A DNA stretch of 64,000 bases from Streptomyces sp. NBC_00239 (GTDB lineage Bacteria; Actinomycetota; Actinomycetes; Streptomycetales; Streptomycetaceae), in NCBI RefSeq assembly GCF_036194065.1, contig NZ_CP108095.1:5270001-5334000 (forward strand), given 5' to 3'. The notes beneath the pieces were generated by a model. The model saw only the letters and a program-made list of their open reading frames with translations, made no database searches and was not told the DNA's origin. Below are positions 25,793 through 34,328 of the stretch, one piece after another; position 1 is the first letter of the stretch; each line of letters opens with the position of its first letter. Position numbers and translations under genes: made by a program.

Positions 25793-28021
25793 ATGTCCAA
25801 TCTGGCAGTGGTCGAAGGGGTGCTCGAGCGCATCACGTACGCCAACGAGGAGAACGGCTACACCGTCGCCCGGGTCGACACGGGGCGCGGGGCCGGCGAT
25901 CTCCTCACGGTGGTCGGTGCCCTGCTCGGCGCGCAACCCGGTGAATCGCTGCGGATGGAGGGCCGCTGGGCCTCCCATCCGCAGTACGGCAAGCAGTTCA
26001 CCGTGGAGAACTACACGACCCTGCTCCCGGCCACCGTCCAGGGCATCCGCCGCTACCTCGGCTCCGGCCTGATCAAGGGCATCGGGCCGCGGATCGCGGA
26101 CCGGATCACCGACCACTTCGGGATCGACACGCTCGACGTGATCGAGCAGGAGCCGAAGCGGCTGATCGAGGTGCCCGGGCTCGGCCCCAAGCGGACCCGG
26201 ATGATCGGGGCCGCCTGGGAGGAGCAGAAGGCCATCAAGGAGGTCATGGTCTTCCTCCAGGGTGTCGGCGTCTCCACCTCCATCGCGGTCCGCATCTACA
26301 AGAAGTACGGGGACGCCTCCATCTCCGTGGTGAAGAACCAGCCCTACCGGCTCGCCGCCGACGTGTGGGGCATCGGCTTCCTGACCGCCGACCGGATCGC
26401 CCAGGCCGTCGGGATCCCGCACGACAGCCCCGAGCGGGTGAAGGCCGGACTCCAGTACGCGCTGTCCCAGTCCACCGACCAGGGGCACTGCTTCCTGCCC
26501 GAGGACCGGCTGATCGCCGACGGGGTCAAGCTGCTCCAGGTGGACACCGGGCTGGTCATCGACTGCCTGGCCGAACTGGCGGGCGAGGACGAGGGCGTGG
26601 TCCGGGAGCAGGTCCCCGCGCCGGACGGCGGGCCGCCGCTCACCGCGGTCTACCTGGTGCCCTTCCACCGGGCGGAGCTCTCCCTGGCCGGCCAGGTGCG
26701 GCGGCTGCTGGGAGCCGAAGAAGACCGGATGTCCGGCTTCCGGGACGTCGACTGGGACAAGGCGCTGACCTGGCTGGCGGGGCGCACCGGCGCCCAGCTC
26801 GCCCCCGAGCAGCGCGACGCCGTCCGGCTGGCCCTGACCAGCAAGGTCGCCGTGCTCACCGGCGGGCCGGGCTGCGGCAAGTCGTTCACGGTGCGCTCGA
26901 TCGTGGAGCTGGCCCGGGCGAAGAAGGCCAAGGTGGTGCTCGCCGCGCCCACCGGCCGGGCCGCCAAGCGGCTGGCCGAGCTGACCGGGGCCGAGGCCTC
27001 CACCGTGCACCGGCTGCTGGAGCTCAAGCCGGGCGGGGACGCGGCGTACGACCGGGACCGGCCGCTGGAGGCCGACCTGGTCGTGGTCGACGAGGCCTCG
27101 ATGCTGGACCTGCTGCTGGCGAACAAGCTGGTCAAGGCGGTGGCGCCGGGGGCCCACCTGCTGCTCGTCGGGGACGTGGACCAGCTGCCCTCGGTGGGCG
27201 CCGGCGAGGTGCTCCGCGACCTGCTGGCCGACGGCGGCCCGGTGCCCGCCGTCCGGCTGACCCGGATCTTCCGGCAGGCCCAGCAGTCCGGTGTGGTCAC
27301 CAACGCCCACCGGATCAACACCGGGCTGCCGCCGCTCACCGACGGACTGCCGGACTTCTTCCTCTTCGCCGAGGAGGACACCGAGGCGGCGGGCCGGCTC
27401 GCCGTGGACGTGGCCGCCCGCCGGATTCCGGCCAAGTTCGGGCTCGACCCGCGACGGGACATCCAGGTGCTCGCGCCCATGCACCGCGGCCCGGCCGGCG
27501 CCGGGAACCTGAACGGGCTGCTCCAGCAGGCCATCACCCCGGCCCGGCCGGACCTCCCCGAGAAGCGGTTCGGCGGCCGGGTCTTCCGGGTCGGCGACAA
27601 GGTCACCCAGATCCGCAACAACTACGAGAAGGGTGCCAACGGGGTCTTCAACGGCACGGTCGGCGTAGTGACCGCCCTGGACCCCGACGAGCAGCGGTTG
27701 ACGGTGCGCACGGACGAAGACGAGGAGGTCACGTACGAGTTCGACGAGCTGGACGAGCTCGCGCACGCCTATGCCGTGACGATTCACCGTTCCCAGGGGA
27801 GTGAATACCCGGCGGTGGTGATCCCGATCACCACCGGAGCTTGGATGATGCTCCAGCGGAACCTTCTCTACACCGCTGTCACCAGGGCCAAGAAGCTGGT
27901 CGTCCTCGTCGGCTCGCGCAAGGCCCTGGGGCAGGCGGTGCGGACGGTTTCCGCAGGCAGGAGGTACACGGCCGTGGCCCCTAGGCTGTCCGGCCGTATA
28001 CCGGTGGGAAACTTCACCTAG
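25793..28021 (+). CDS. recD2: RecD2-type ATP-dependent DNA helicase
   Basis: A 742-residue SF1B helicase with 5'-3' polarity, acting in DNA repair without RecBC. N-terminal OB-like and helix-hairpin-helix region (IKGIGPRIADRI, ~residue 97; LIEVPGLGPKR) precede the helicase core: Walker A GGPGCGKSF (~residue 359), motif II VVVDEASMLD (~residue 430), motif III GDVDQLPSVGAG, and the C-terminal UvrD-like YAVTIHRSQGSEYPAV (~residue 660). The HhH N-terminus separates RecD2 from RecD. A -10 like TAACGT (25781-25786) is 6 bases before ATG, so the mRNA is probably leaderless. No recB or recC is nearby. Confidence 0.9.
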   Translation: MSNLAVVEGVLERITYANEENGYTVARVDTGRGAGDLLTVVGALLGAQPGESLRMEGRWASHPQYGKQFTVENYTTLLPATVQGIRRYLGSGLIKGIGPRIADRITDHFGIDTLDVIEQEPKRLIEVPGLGPKRTRMIGAAWEEQKAIKEVMVFLQGVGVSTSIAVRIYKKYGDASISVVKNQPYRLAADVWGIGFLTADRIAQAVGIPHDSPERVKAGLQYALSQSTDQGHCFLPEDRLIADGVKLLQVDTGLVIDCLAELAGEDEGVVREQVPAPDGGPPLTAVYLVPFHRAELSLAGQVRRLLGAEEDRMSGFRDVDWDKALTWLAGRTGAQLAPEQRDAVRLALTSKVAVLTGGPGCGKSFTVRSIVELARAKKAKVVLAAPTGRAAKRLAELTGAEASTVHRLLELKPGGDAAYDRDRPLEADLVVVDEASMLDLLLANKLVKAVAPGAHLLLVGDVDQLPSVGAGEVLRDLLADGGPVPAVRLTRIFRQAQQSGVVTNAHRINTGLPPLTDGLPDFFLFAEEDTEAAGRLAVDVAARRIPAKFGLDPRRDIQVLAPMHRGPAGAGNLNGLLQQAITPARPDLPEKRFGGRVFRVGDKVTQIRNNYEKGANGVFNGTVGVVTALDPDEQRLTVRTDEDEEVTYEFDELDELAHAYAVTIHRSQGSEYPAVVIPITTGAWMMLQRNLLYTAVTRAKKLVVLVGSRKALGQAVRTVSAGRRYTAVAPRLSGRIPVGNFT

Positions 28022-28188
28022 GGTTTCCGCTTTCGGGCCGGAGCGGGCAGGATGTGCAGGTTGGCGGCACTCAGTGCCGCCGCAGGGCCCAAAGTCCGAC
28101 CCCGAGTGCACTCTCCTGCGCCAAATGGGGGAAGGTAGAGGCAGTCAGGGCACCTCGAAGAAGAGGCACTACGTCGGTGAGGGATGAC

Positions 28189-29478
28189 GTGAGCGACAAC
28201 TCTGTAGTACTGCGGTACGCGGACGGTGAATACACCTACCCGGTGGTCAACAGCACCGTCGGTGACAAGGGCTTCGACATCTCGAAGCTCCGGGCCCAGA
28301 CCGGTCTGGTCACCCTGGACAGCGGCTACGGGAACACCGCTGCCTATAAATCCGCCATCACCTACCTCGACGGCGAGCAGGGCATCCTGCGGTACCGCGG
28401 GTACCCGATCGAGCAGCTGGCGGAGCGCTCGACCTTCATCGAGGTCGCGTACCTGCTGATCAACGGCGAGCTGCCGACCGTGGACCAGCTCGCGTCGTTC
28501 CGCAACGAGATCACCCAGCACACACTGCTGCACGAGGACGTCAAGCGCTTCTACGACGGCTTCCCGCGTGACGCGCACCCGATGGCGATGCTGTCCTCCG
28601 TGGTCAGCGCGCTGTCGACGTTCTACCAGGACAGCCACAACCCGTTCGACGACAAGCAGCGCCACCTGTCGACGATCCGGCTGCTGGCCAAGCTCCCGAC
28701 CATCGCCGCGTACGCGTACAAGAAGTCGGTCGGCCACCCGGTGGTCTACCCGCGCAACGACCTCGGCTACGTCGAGAACTTCCTGCGCATGACGTTCTCC
28801 GTGCCGGCCCAGGAGTACGAGCTGGACCCGGTCGTGGTCTCGGCGCTCGACAAGCTGCTGATCCTGCACGCGGACCACGAGCAGAACTGCTCGACCTCCA
28901 CGGTCCGCCTCGTCGGCTCCTCGCAGGCCAACATGTTCGCGTCGATCTCCGCGGGCATCAGCGCCCTGTGGGGTCCGCTGCACGGTGGCGCCAACCAGTC
29001 GGTCCTGGAGATGCTCGAAGGCATCAAGGCCAACGGCGGCGACGTCGACTCCTTCATCCGCAAGGTGAAGAACAAGGAGGACGGCGTCCGCCTGATGGGC
29101 TTCGGCCACCGCGTCTACAAGAGCTTCGACCCCCGGGCGAAGATCATCAAGGCGGCGGCGCACGATGTCCTCTCGGCGCTCGGCAAGTCCGACGAGCTGC
29201 TCGACATCGCGCTCAAGCTGGAAGAGCACGCGCTCTCCGACGAGTACTTCGTCTCGCGCAACCTCTACCCGAACGTGGACTTCTACACCGGTCTGATCTA
29301 CCGGGCGATGGGCTTCCCCACCGAGATGTTCACCGTGCTCTTCGCGCTCGGCCGCCTTCCCGGCTGGATCGCCCAGTGGCACGAGATGATCAAGGAGCCG
29401 GGTTCCCGCATCGGTCGCCCGCGCCAGATCTACACCGGCGAGGTCCTGCGCGACTTCGTCCCGGTCGAGGCCCGCTGA
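28189..29478 (+). CDS. citA: Citrate synthase
   Basis: A 429-residue type II citrate synthase, first step of the TCA cycle (oxaloacetate plus acetyl-CoA). Visible are DGEQGILRYRGYPIEQLAE, the catalytic-His block LHADHEQNCSTSTVRL, PLHGGANQSVLEML (second His, ~residue 265) and GFGHRVYKSFDPRA (~residue 305, with the catalytic-region His/Arg). GTG 28189 is chosen for length against known Streptomyces enzymes and for GAGGGA upstream; an in-frame GTG lies at 28177. Monocistronic with its own terminator. Regulation is not visible. Confidence 0.95.
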   Translation: MSDNSVVLRYADGEYTYPVVNSTVGDKGFDISKLRAQTGLVTLDSGYGNTAAYKSAITYLDGEQGILRYRGYPIEQLAERSTFIEVAYLLINGELPTVDQLASFRNEITQHTLLHEDVKRFYDGFPRDAHPMAMLSSVVSALSTFYQDSHNPFDDKQRHLSTIRLLAKLPTIAAYAYKKSVGHPVVYPRNDLGYVENFLRMTFSVPAQEYELDPVVVSALDKLLILHADHEQNCSTSTVRLVGSSQANMFASISAGISALWGPLHGGANQSVLEMLEGIKANGGDVDSFIRKVKNKEDGVRLMGFGHRVYKSFDPRAKIIKAAAHDVLSALGKSDELLDIALKLEEHALSDEYFVSRNLYPNVDFYTGLIYRAMGFPTEMFTVLFALGRLPGWIAQWHEMIKEPGSRIGRPRQIYTGEVLRDFVPVEAR

Positions 29479-29501
29479 CCCGGACCCGCCCCAGGCAAGA
29501 G

Positions 29502-29551
29502 AAAAGCGCCCCGCCGTCGATCCCCCCACGGGTCGACGGACGGGGCGCTTT
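29502..29551 (+). terminator. Rho-independent terminator of citA
   Basis: AAAGCGCCCCG-CCGTCGA pairs with TCGACGG-A-CGGGGCGCTTT (one bulged base), loop CCCCCCACGG-like, starting 24 bases after the citrate synthase stop and ending in TTT. A classic strong hairpin. Confidence 0.85.
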
Positions 29552-29705
29552 CCCTATCCCCGGTGCGGATTCCCCCCACGGGACCCGAGCCGGGTGTCTG
29601 GTGAGGAGCCGGTGGGCTCCACAGGGTGGTCTGCCGGGACCCGTACGCGTCGGGAGGGCCGCTCAAAGCTCCCCGCGAAGGCACGCGCCCCGGCCGGCAA
29701 ACGCC

Positions 29706-29750
29706 CGGACGTCCCCCAAGACATCCGCAGAACGTCCCCCAAGACGTTCT
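29706..29750 (+). ncRNA. Candidate C-rich small RNA: two hairpins with identical CCCCCAAG loops
   Basis: Two consecutive hairpins, 29706-29727 (7-bp stem with one mismatch) and 29729-29750 (perfect 7-bp AGAACGT/ACGTTCT stem), both present the loop CCCCCAAG. Paired C-rich loops are the hallmark of 6C-type actinobacterial small RNAs, which can pair with G-rich ribosome-binding sites. From memory a small RNA is known next to citrate synthase in S. coelicolor; not checked. No clear promoter was found, and the minus strand (loops CTTGGGGG) could be the transcribed one. Confidence 0.45.
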
Positions 29751-29847
29751 TGGCATCGACTCATTAGACTCGCCCGACCCCCGGTTGGTTACGTTGTGAT
29801 CTGTGTGATCTGTGTCTCTTGTGAAGGAATGGTGACGGCCATGCGAA

Positions 29848-29871
29848 GGCCGCCCCCCGCAGGAGGCGGCC
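29848..29871 (-). terminator. Short hairpin downstream of copA
   Basis: GGCCGCC (29848-29854) and GGCGGCC (29865-29871) pair with a 10-base loop, 13 bases beyond the stop of copA on the minus strand. Modest stability, no T-run. Confidence 0.4.
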
Positions 29872-29884
29872 AGGTGGCCCGCAG

Positions 29885-32209
29885 TCAGCGGAACGAGCGC
29901 AACCGGAGGCTGTTGCTCACGACGAAGACCGAGGAGAAGGCCATCGCGGCACCCGCGATCATCGGGTTGAGCAGCCCCGCCGCGGCCAGCGGCAGCGCCG
30001 CCACGTTGTAGCCGAACGCCCAGAACAGATTTCCCTTGATGGTGGCCAGGGTCCGGCGGGCCAGCCGGATCGCGTCGGCCGCCACCCGCAGGTCCCCGCG
30101 GACCAGCGTCAGGTCGCCGGCCTCGATGGCCGCGTCCGTGCCCGTGCCCATCGCGAGCCCGAGGTCCGCCTGGGCCAGAGCGGCGGCGTCGTTGACCCCG
30201 TCGCCGACCATCGCGACCGTACGGCCCTGCGCCTGCAGCCTCTTGACGACGTCCACCTTGTCCTGCGGCAGCACCTCCGCGATCACCTCGTCGATGCCCA
30301 CCGCGCGGGCCACCGCCTCGGCCACGGCCTTGTTGTCGCCGGTCAGCAGCACCGGTTCGAGGCCGAGGGCGCGCAGCCGGGCCACCGCCTCCGCGCTGGT
30401 TTCCTTGACCGCGTCCGCCACCGTCAGGACGCCGCGTGCGGCGCCGTCCCAGGCCACCACGACCGCCGTACGCCCCTCGGCCTCGGCCGCCGCCTTGGCC
30501 GCGGCCAGCTCCGCCGGCAGCGGGATCGACCAGCCCGCCAGCAGCTGCTCCCGGCCCACCAGGACGGCGTGTCCTTCGACCACGCCCTGGACGCCGAGTC
30601 CGGCGACGTTCTCGAAGCTCTCCGGCACCGGCAGCGAACCGGCGCGCTCGGCCGCGCCCGCCGCGACGGCGCGGGCCACCGGGTGTTCGGAGGCGTGCTC
30701 CAAGGAGCCCGCCAGGCGCAGGAGTTCGCGCTCCTGGACGCCGTCCGCGGTGATCACGTCCTGGAGGGCCATCCGGCCGGTGGTGACCGTGCCGGTCTTG
30801 TCGAGGACCACGGTGTCCACCCGGCGGGTCGACTCCAGCACCTCCGGCCCCTTGATCAGGATGCCGAGCTGGGCGCCGCGGCCGGTGCCGACCATCAGGG
30901 CGGTCGGCGTGGCCAGGCCCAGCGCGCACGGGCAGGCGATGATCAGGACGGCCACGGCGGCGGTGAAGGCTGCCGTGGGATCGTCGGTGGCCAGCAGCCA
31001 GCCGACCCAGGTGGCGAGGGCCAGGACCAGCACCACGGGCACGAAGACCGAGGAGATCCGGTCGGCCAGCCGCTGTACCTCGGCCTTGCCGTTCTGGGCG
31101 TCCTCGACCAGTCGTGCCATCCGGGCCAGCTGGGTGTCCGCGCCGATCCGGGTGGCCTCGACCACGAGGCGGCCGGCCGTGTTGACGGTGGCGCCGGTGA
31201 CGGTGTCGCCCACGGCGACGTCCACCGGCACCGATTCGCCGGTCAGCATCGAGGCGTCGACGGCGGAGCTGCCCTCGACGACCGTGCCGTCGGTGGCGAT
31301 CTTCTCGCCGGGGCGGACCAGGAAGCGGTCGCCGACGGCCAGCTGCCCGACCGGGATCCGTACCTCGGCGCCGCCGCGCAGTACGGTCACGTCCTTGGCG
31401 CCCAGGTGCAGCAGGGCCTTGAGCGCGGCGCCCGCCTTCCGCTTGGAGCGGGCCTCCAGGTAGCGGCCGAGCAGGATGAAGGCGATGACGCCGGCCGCTA
31501 CCTCCAGGTAGACGGTGGAGGCGCCGCCGGCCCGGGCGGCGGCATCTACCGCTCCGGGGGTGAAGTCGAAGCCGTGCCGCATGCCGGGCATGCCCGCATG
31601 CCCGAAGAACAGGGCCCACAGGGACCAGCCGAACGCGGCGAGGGTGCCCACCGACACCAGGGTGTCCATGGTGGCCGCGCCGTGCCGGGCGTTGGTCCAG
31701 GCGGCCCGGTGGAAGGGGTGGCCGCCCCATACGACGACGGGGGCGGCGAGGGTCAGCGACAGCCACTGCCAGTTGTCGAACTGGAGGGCGGGGACCATGG
31801 CGAGCAGCACCACGGGGGCGGCCAGCAGGGTCGAGACGATCAACCGGTGACGCAGTGCGGCGAGCTCCGGGTCGGGCACGTCGGCGGCCTCGGCGGGCCC
31901 CTGCGCCGCCGGGGCCGGGTCGGCCGCGGCGGGCTCCGGAACGGGCGGCGGGGGCGGCTCCTGGGCCGTGTAGCCGGTCTTGACCACGGTCGCGATGAGG
32001 TCGGCGACCTCGGTCCCGGCCGGGTAGGAGACCTTGGCCTTCTCGGTGGCGTAGTTCACCGTCGCGGTGACCCCCGCCATGCGGTTGAGCTTCTTCTCGA
32101 TGCGGGCCGCGCAGGAGGCGCAGGTCATCCCGCCGATCGACAGCTCGACCTGCGAGGCCGGTGCCGGTTCCGCTGCTATCGGTGCTTCGTGCACGGTGCT
32201 GCTGCTCAT
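29885..32209 (-). CDS. copA: Copper-exporting P1B-type ATPase
   Basis: A 774-residue P-type ATPase pumping Cu(I) out of the cytoplasm. It has one N-terminal heavy-metal domain ([17 protein letters not shown], ~residues 26-42), a His/Met-rich loop between the first membrane helices ([16 protein letters not shown], ~residues 202-217), the TGES actuator motif, CPC in [13 protein letters not shown] (~residue 430), the phosphorylation motif DKTGTVT (~residue 470), HP in ASEHPVA and GDGVND. CPC plus MTCASC indicates Cu(I)/Ag(I). Downstream of a copZ-like gene (90 bases), likely one unit under the CsoR-type box at 32686-32703. Confidence 0.92.
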   Translation of the reverse strand: MSSSTVHEAPIAAEPAPASQVELSIGGMTCASCAARIEKKLNRMAGVTATVNYATEKAKVSYPAGTEVADLIATVVKTGYTAQEPPPPPVPEPAAADPAPAAQGPAEAADVPDPELAALRHRLIVSTLLAAPVVLLAMVPALQFDNWQWLSLTLAAPVVVWGGHPFHRAAWTNARHGAATMDTLVSVGTLAAFGWSLWALFFGHAGMPGMRHGFDFTPGAVDAAARAGGASTVYLEVAAGVIAFILLGRYLEARSKRKAGAALKALLHLGAKDVTVLRGGAEVRIPVGQLAVGDRFLVRPGEKIATDGTVVEGSSAVDASMLTGESVPVDVAVGDTVTGATVNTAGRLVVEATRIGADTQLARMARLVEDAQNGKAEVQRLADRISSVFVPVVLVLALATWVGWLLATDDPTAAFTAAVAVLIIACPCALGLATPTALMVGTGRGAQLGILIKGPEVLESTRRVDTVVLDKTGTVTTGRMALQDVITADGVQERELLRLAGSLEHASEHPVARAVAAGAAERAGSLPVPESFENVAGLGVQGVVEGHAVLVGREQLLAGWSIPLPAELAAAKAAAEAEGRTAVVVAWDGAARGVLTVADAVKETSAEAVARLRALGLEPVLLTGDNKAVAEAVARAVGIDEVIAEVLPQDKVDVVKRLQAQGRTVAMVGDGVNDAAALAQADLGLAMGTGTDAAIEAGDLTLVRGDLRVAADAIRLARRTLATIKGNLFWAFGYNVAALPLAAAGLLNPMIAGAAMAFSSVFVVSNSLRLRSFR

Positions 32210-32299
32210 GTCCGAGCTCCAGAGGGGAGGGCCGGACCGTACGGAACCAGTATCAGCTGGCCGGCGCGGTCCGGCGGGAATCGCCTGAAGAGGGAGGGG

Positions 32300-32608
32300 T
32301 CAGGCCTGGTCGGCGAGCTCGTAGCCCGCCTCGTCGACGGCGGCGCGTACGGCCTCCGCGTCGAGCGGGGCGGCGGAGACCACGGTGACCTCGCCGGTGG
32401 CGGCGACGGCCTTGACCGAGGTGACGCCGGGCAGCTCGGACAGCTCGGCGGTCACGGCCCCTTCGCAGTGGCCGCAGGTCATGCCGGTGACCCGGTAGAC
32501 CGCGGTGACGGCGCCCACCTGGACGGTGGCCGCGCCGTCGTGGCAGGAGCCCGTGCTGGAGCAGCAGGAGGTGGCGGCGGGCTGCTGGGTGTCCGTCTCG
32601 GCGGTCAT
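32300..32608 (-). CDS. copZ: Heavy-metal-associated copper chaperone, CopZ-like
   Basis: A 102-residue protein: a Cys-rich N-terminal tail (SCCSSTGSCHD, residues ~14-24) followed by one HMA domain (YRVTGMTCGHCEGAVTAEL, metal site MTCGHC ~residues 42-47). It carries Cu(I) to CopA, encoded just downstream. The extra four-ligand tail resembles the additional metal-binding tails of some actinobacterial chaperones. RBS AGGAGAACGAG precedes ATG 32608. Copper control is inferred from the upstream palindrome. Confidence 0.85.
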   Translation of the reverse strand: MTAETDTQQPAATSCCSSTGSCHDGAATVQVGAVTAVYRVTGMTCGHCEGAVTAELSELPGVTSVKAVAATGEVTVVSAAPLDAEAVRAAVDEAGYELADQA

Positions 32609-32685
32609 CTCGTTCTCCTCATCACGGCGTACGAAGTCGGTCGGCGGGTGGCGGCGCGTGGTCCGTGTCCCACCGATGACAACAC

Positions 32686-32703
32686 TATACCCCTAGGGGG
32701 TAT
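32686..32703. promoter_or_regulatory. CsoR-type copper operator
   Basis: TATACCCCTAGGGGGTAT is a near-perfect palindrome matching the CsoR consensus (TACCCnnnnGGGTA), 78 bases upstream of copZ on the minus strand. It predicts copper-induced expression of copZ-copA by a CsoR encoded elsewhere; no csoR gene is in the window. Confidence 0.8.
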
Positions 32704-32819
32704 TTCTCGGCGCGAGGTGGCGAAGTGGGATCCGGGTCGGCGTCGGGTCGGTTCCGGCGGTGCCGCGCGCGTGCGCTCCGGGCACCTTCGAGTGAACAAC
32801 CCTCGTGAACGGTATGTAA

Positions 32820-33427
32820 ATGGCACCTATGCCGCACTCGGGGACGCTTGTGCTCATCGTGGCGATCGCGGCGCTCGCGCCCCTGCTCGGCCCGGTCATC
32901 GCCATGGCGGCGCGCGCGAGCCGGGGTGTTCGACGGTGGTCCTGGCCGCCTTCGCACTCGTCACGGCGGGGGCGGTGGTGGGGGCGCTGCGGCCCGAGCC
33001 GCCCTGCTTCGCCGACGTCATCGCCAAGACCCTGCACGGCAGCGGGCAGTTCGCGGTGCGCCCGGTCGTACTGCTGCTCGTGGCGATGCCGGGGCTCGCC
33101 GAGGTGCTGGATCTGGACATCCTGCTCGGCGCCTTCGCCGCCGGGATGTTCACCCGGCTGATCCTGACCGGCGCCGCGCCGGCGAGCGGCGAACTCGTGC
33201 CCTCCAAGGTCGAGGCGATGGGCTTCGGCTTCCTGGTGCCGCTGTCCTTCGTGGTCACCGCGCTGGGGGTCGAGGGCGGGATGCTCGACCCGGGGGAGGC
33301 GGCCGCGCCGGTCGGCGCCGGCCTGGTCTCCGTACTGGCCTTCCCGCTGCTCGCGCTCAAGTGCCGGGCGGTCGCGGGCCGCCGGGCCCGGCCCTCGGAA
33401 CGGGTCAGCGGGCAGGAGACGTGGTGA
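32820..33427 (+). pseudogene. Remnant of a CPA2/Kef-type cation:proton antiporter
   Basis: Two pieces in different frames. 32820-~32935 reads MPHSGTLVLIVAIAALAPLLGPVIA, an antiporter first membrane helix; the frame then breaks at ~32930 and continues in the +1 frame as TVVLAAFALVTAGAVVGALR, then AVRPVVLLLVAMPGLAEVLDLDILLGAFAAGMF and a C-terminal membrane region ending at 33427. Intact family members have about 400 residues; here about 200 remain, so a central block of helices (including the ND/D ion site region) is deleted in addition to the frameshift. The 3' end overlaps the convergent TetR gene by 23 bases. Confidence 0.75.
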
Positions 33428-34187
33428 CCATCGGCTCGAGGTAGCGCAGGAGCACGGTCTTCATCTCGGCGACGTACGCGTCCCGCTCGGCGCCCTCGTG
33501 GGCCAGGATCACGTCGAGCCCGGACTTGAAGATGCCCAGGACCGTGATCGCGACGCGGGTCAACTGCTCGGGCGGGGTGTCGGGGGAGAAGGTCCGCACG
33601 ATGTCCTCGATCCGGGTGACCAGGCCCGCGTGGAGCTGATCGTGCTCCTGCGTGATGCCGGGGATTCCGGAGCCGTGCATCAGGGCCCAGAAGGCCGGGT
33701 TCTCGCAGTTGAAGGCGATGACCGGGTCGATGACGGCGTCGATCAGGGCGGGCAGCGGCTGCCGCAGGTTCTCCGGGAGGAAGGCCCGGCCGTGGGTCGT
33801 GTGCGCCTGCTGGAGCAGGTGCCCGCCCAGCTCGATCGCGATGGCCTCCTTGTTCGGGAAGAACTGGTACAGCGTGCCCGGGGACACGCCGGCCTCGCGC
33901 GCGATGGCGTTGGTGCTCGCGCCGGCGTAGCCGTTCCGGCAGAACACGCCGGCCGCGGCCTCCAGGAGCTGGGCGATGCGGCGCTCGCCGCGGGCCTGCC
34001 TGCGGCGGGGCTTGGCGTCGTCCGCGGCGGTGGCGGCTTCGGCGGTGGCGCGGGCGGGTGCCGCGGTGTCGGGCGCGGGCGTGTCGTCGGAGGGCGCCGG
34101 TGCGTCGAGGGTCGCCGGGCCGGGTGCGCCCCGCCTCGGGGTCCGGCTCGCGCGCTTGCTGGTCTCCGGCTTCCTGGCCTCCGGCAC
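33405..34187 (-). CDS. TetR family regulator with long disordered N-terminus
   Basis: A 260-residue repressor. The first ~67 residues are Pro/Ala/Thr-rich and disordered (PAPSDDTPAPDTAAPARAT), unusual for TetR proteins. The HTH follows: AQLLEAAAGVFCRNGYAGAS, TNAIAREAGVSPGTLYQFFPNKEAIA (~residues 72-115). The C-terminal domain resembles TetR_C regulators of MMPL and RND pumps. GTG start with GGGAGGGGA upstream. Divergent from an MMPL exporter, with two inverted operator-like sites between them, so it probably represses both. Confidence 0.85.
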   Translation of the reverse strand: MPEARKPETSKRASRTPRRGAPGPATLDAPAPSDDTPAPDTAAPARATAEAATAADDAKPRRRQARGERRIAQLLEAAAGVFCRNGYAGASTNAIAREAGVSPGTLYQFFPNKEAIAIELGGHLLQQAHTTHGRAFLPENLRQPLPALIDAVIDPVIAFNCENPAFWALMHGSGIPGITQEHDQLHAGLVTRIEDIVRTFSPDTPPEQLTRVAITVLGIFKSGLDVILAHEGAERDAYVAEMKTVLLRYLEPMVTTSPAR

Positions 34188-34214
34188 GGCGATCCCCTCC
34201 CAGGGGTGATTGAC

Positions 34215-34270
34215 AAACGCGAGAGGTCGCTCGCATTCTTGGGGGAACGCGAGCGATGTCTCGTGTTTGC
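34215..34270. promoter_or_regulatory. Inverted pair of TetR operator-like sites
   Basis: AAACGCGAGAGGTCGCTCGC (34215-34234) and, in opposite orientation, CGCGAGCGATGTCTCGTGTTT (34248-34268) match at about four of five positions after reverse complementing. Each also has internal symmetry (GCGAG-N6-CTCGC). They lie between the tetR and mmpL genes, where an autoregulated TetR repressor would bind. Confidence 0.6.
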
Positions 34271-34328
34271 CATTCTATGGCAATGGACGACCCGTTCCCA
34301 CGGGTCACGGTGAAGGGGACACCGCCTC

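Noticed and set aside
30569..33427. 952-codon plus-strand frame over copA and copZ
   Set aside because: Antisense shadow of copA/copZ. Only its last ~165 codons are real, as part of the antiporter remnant.
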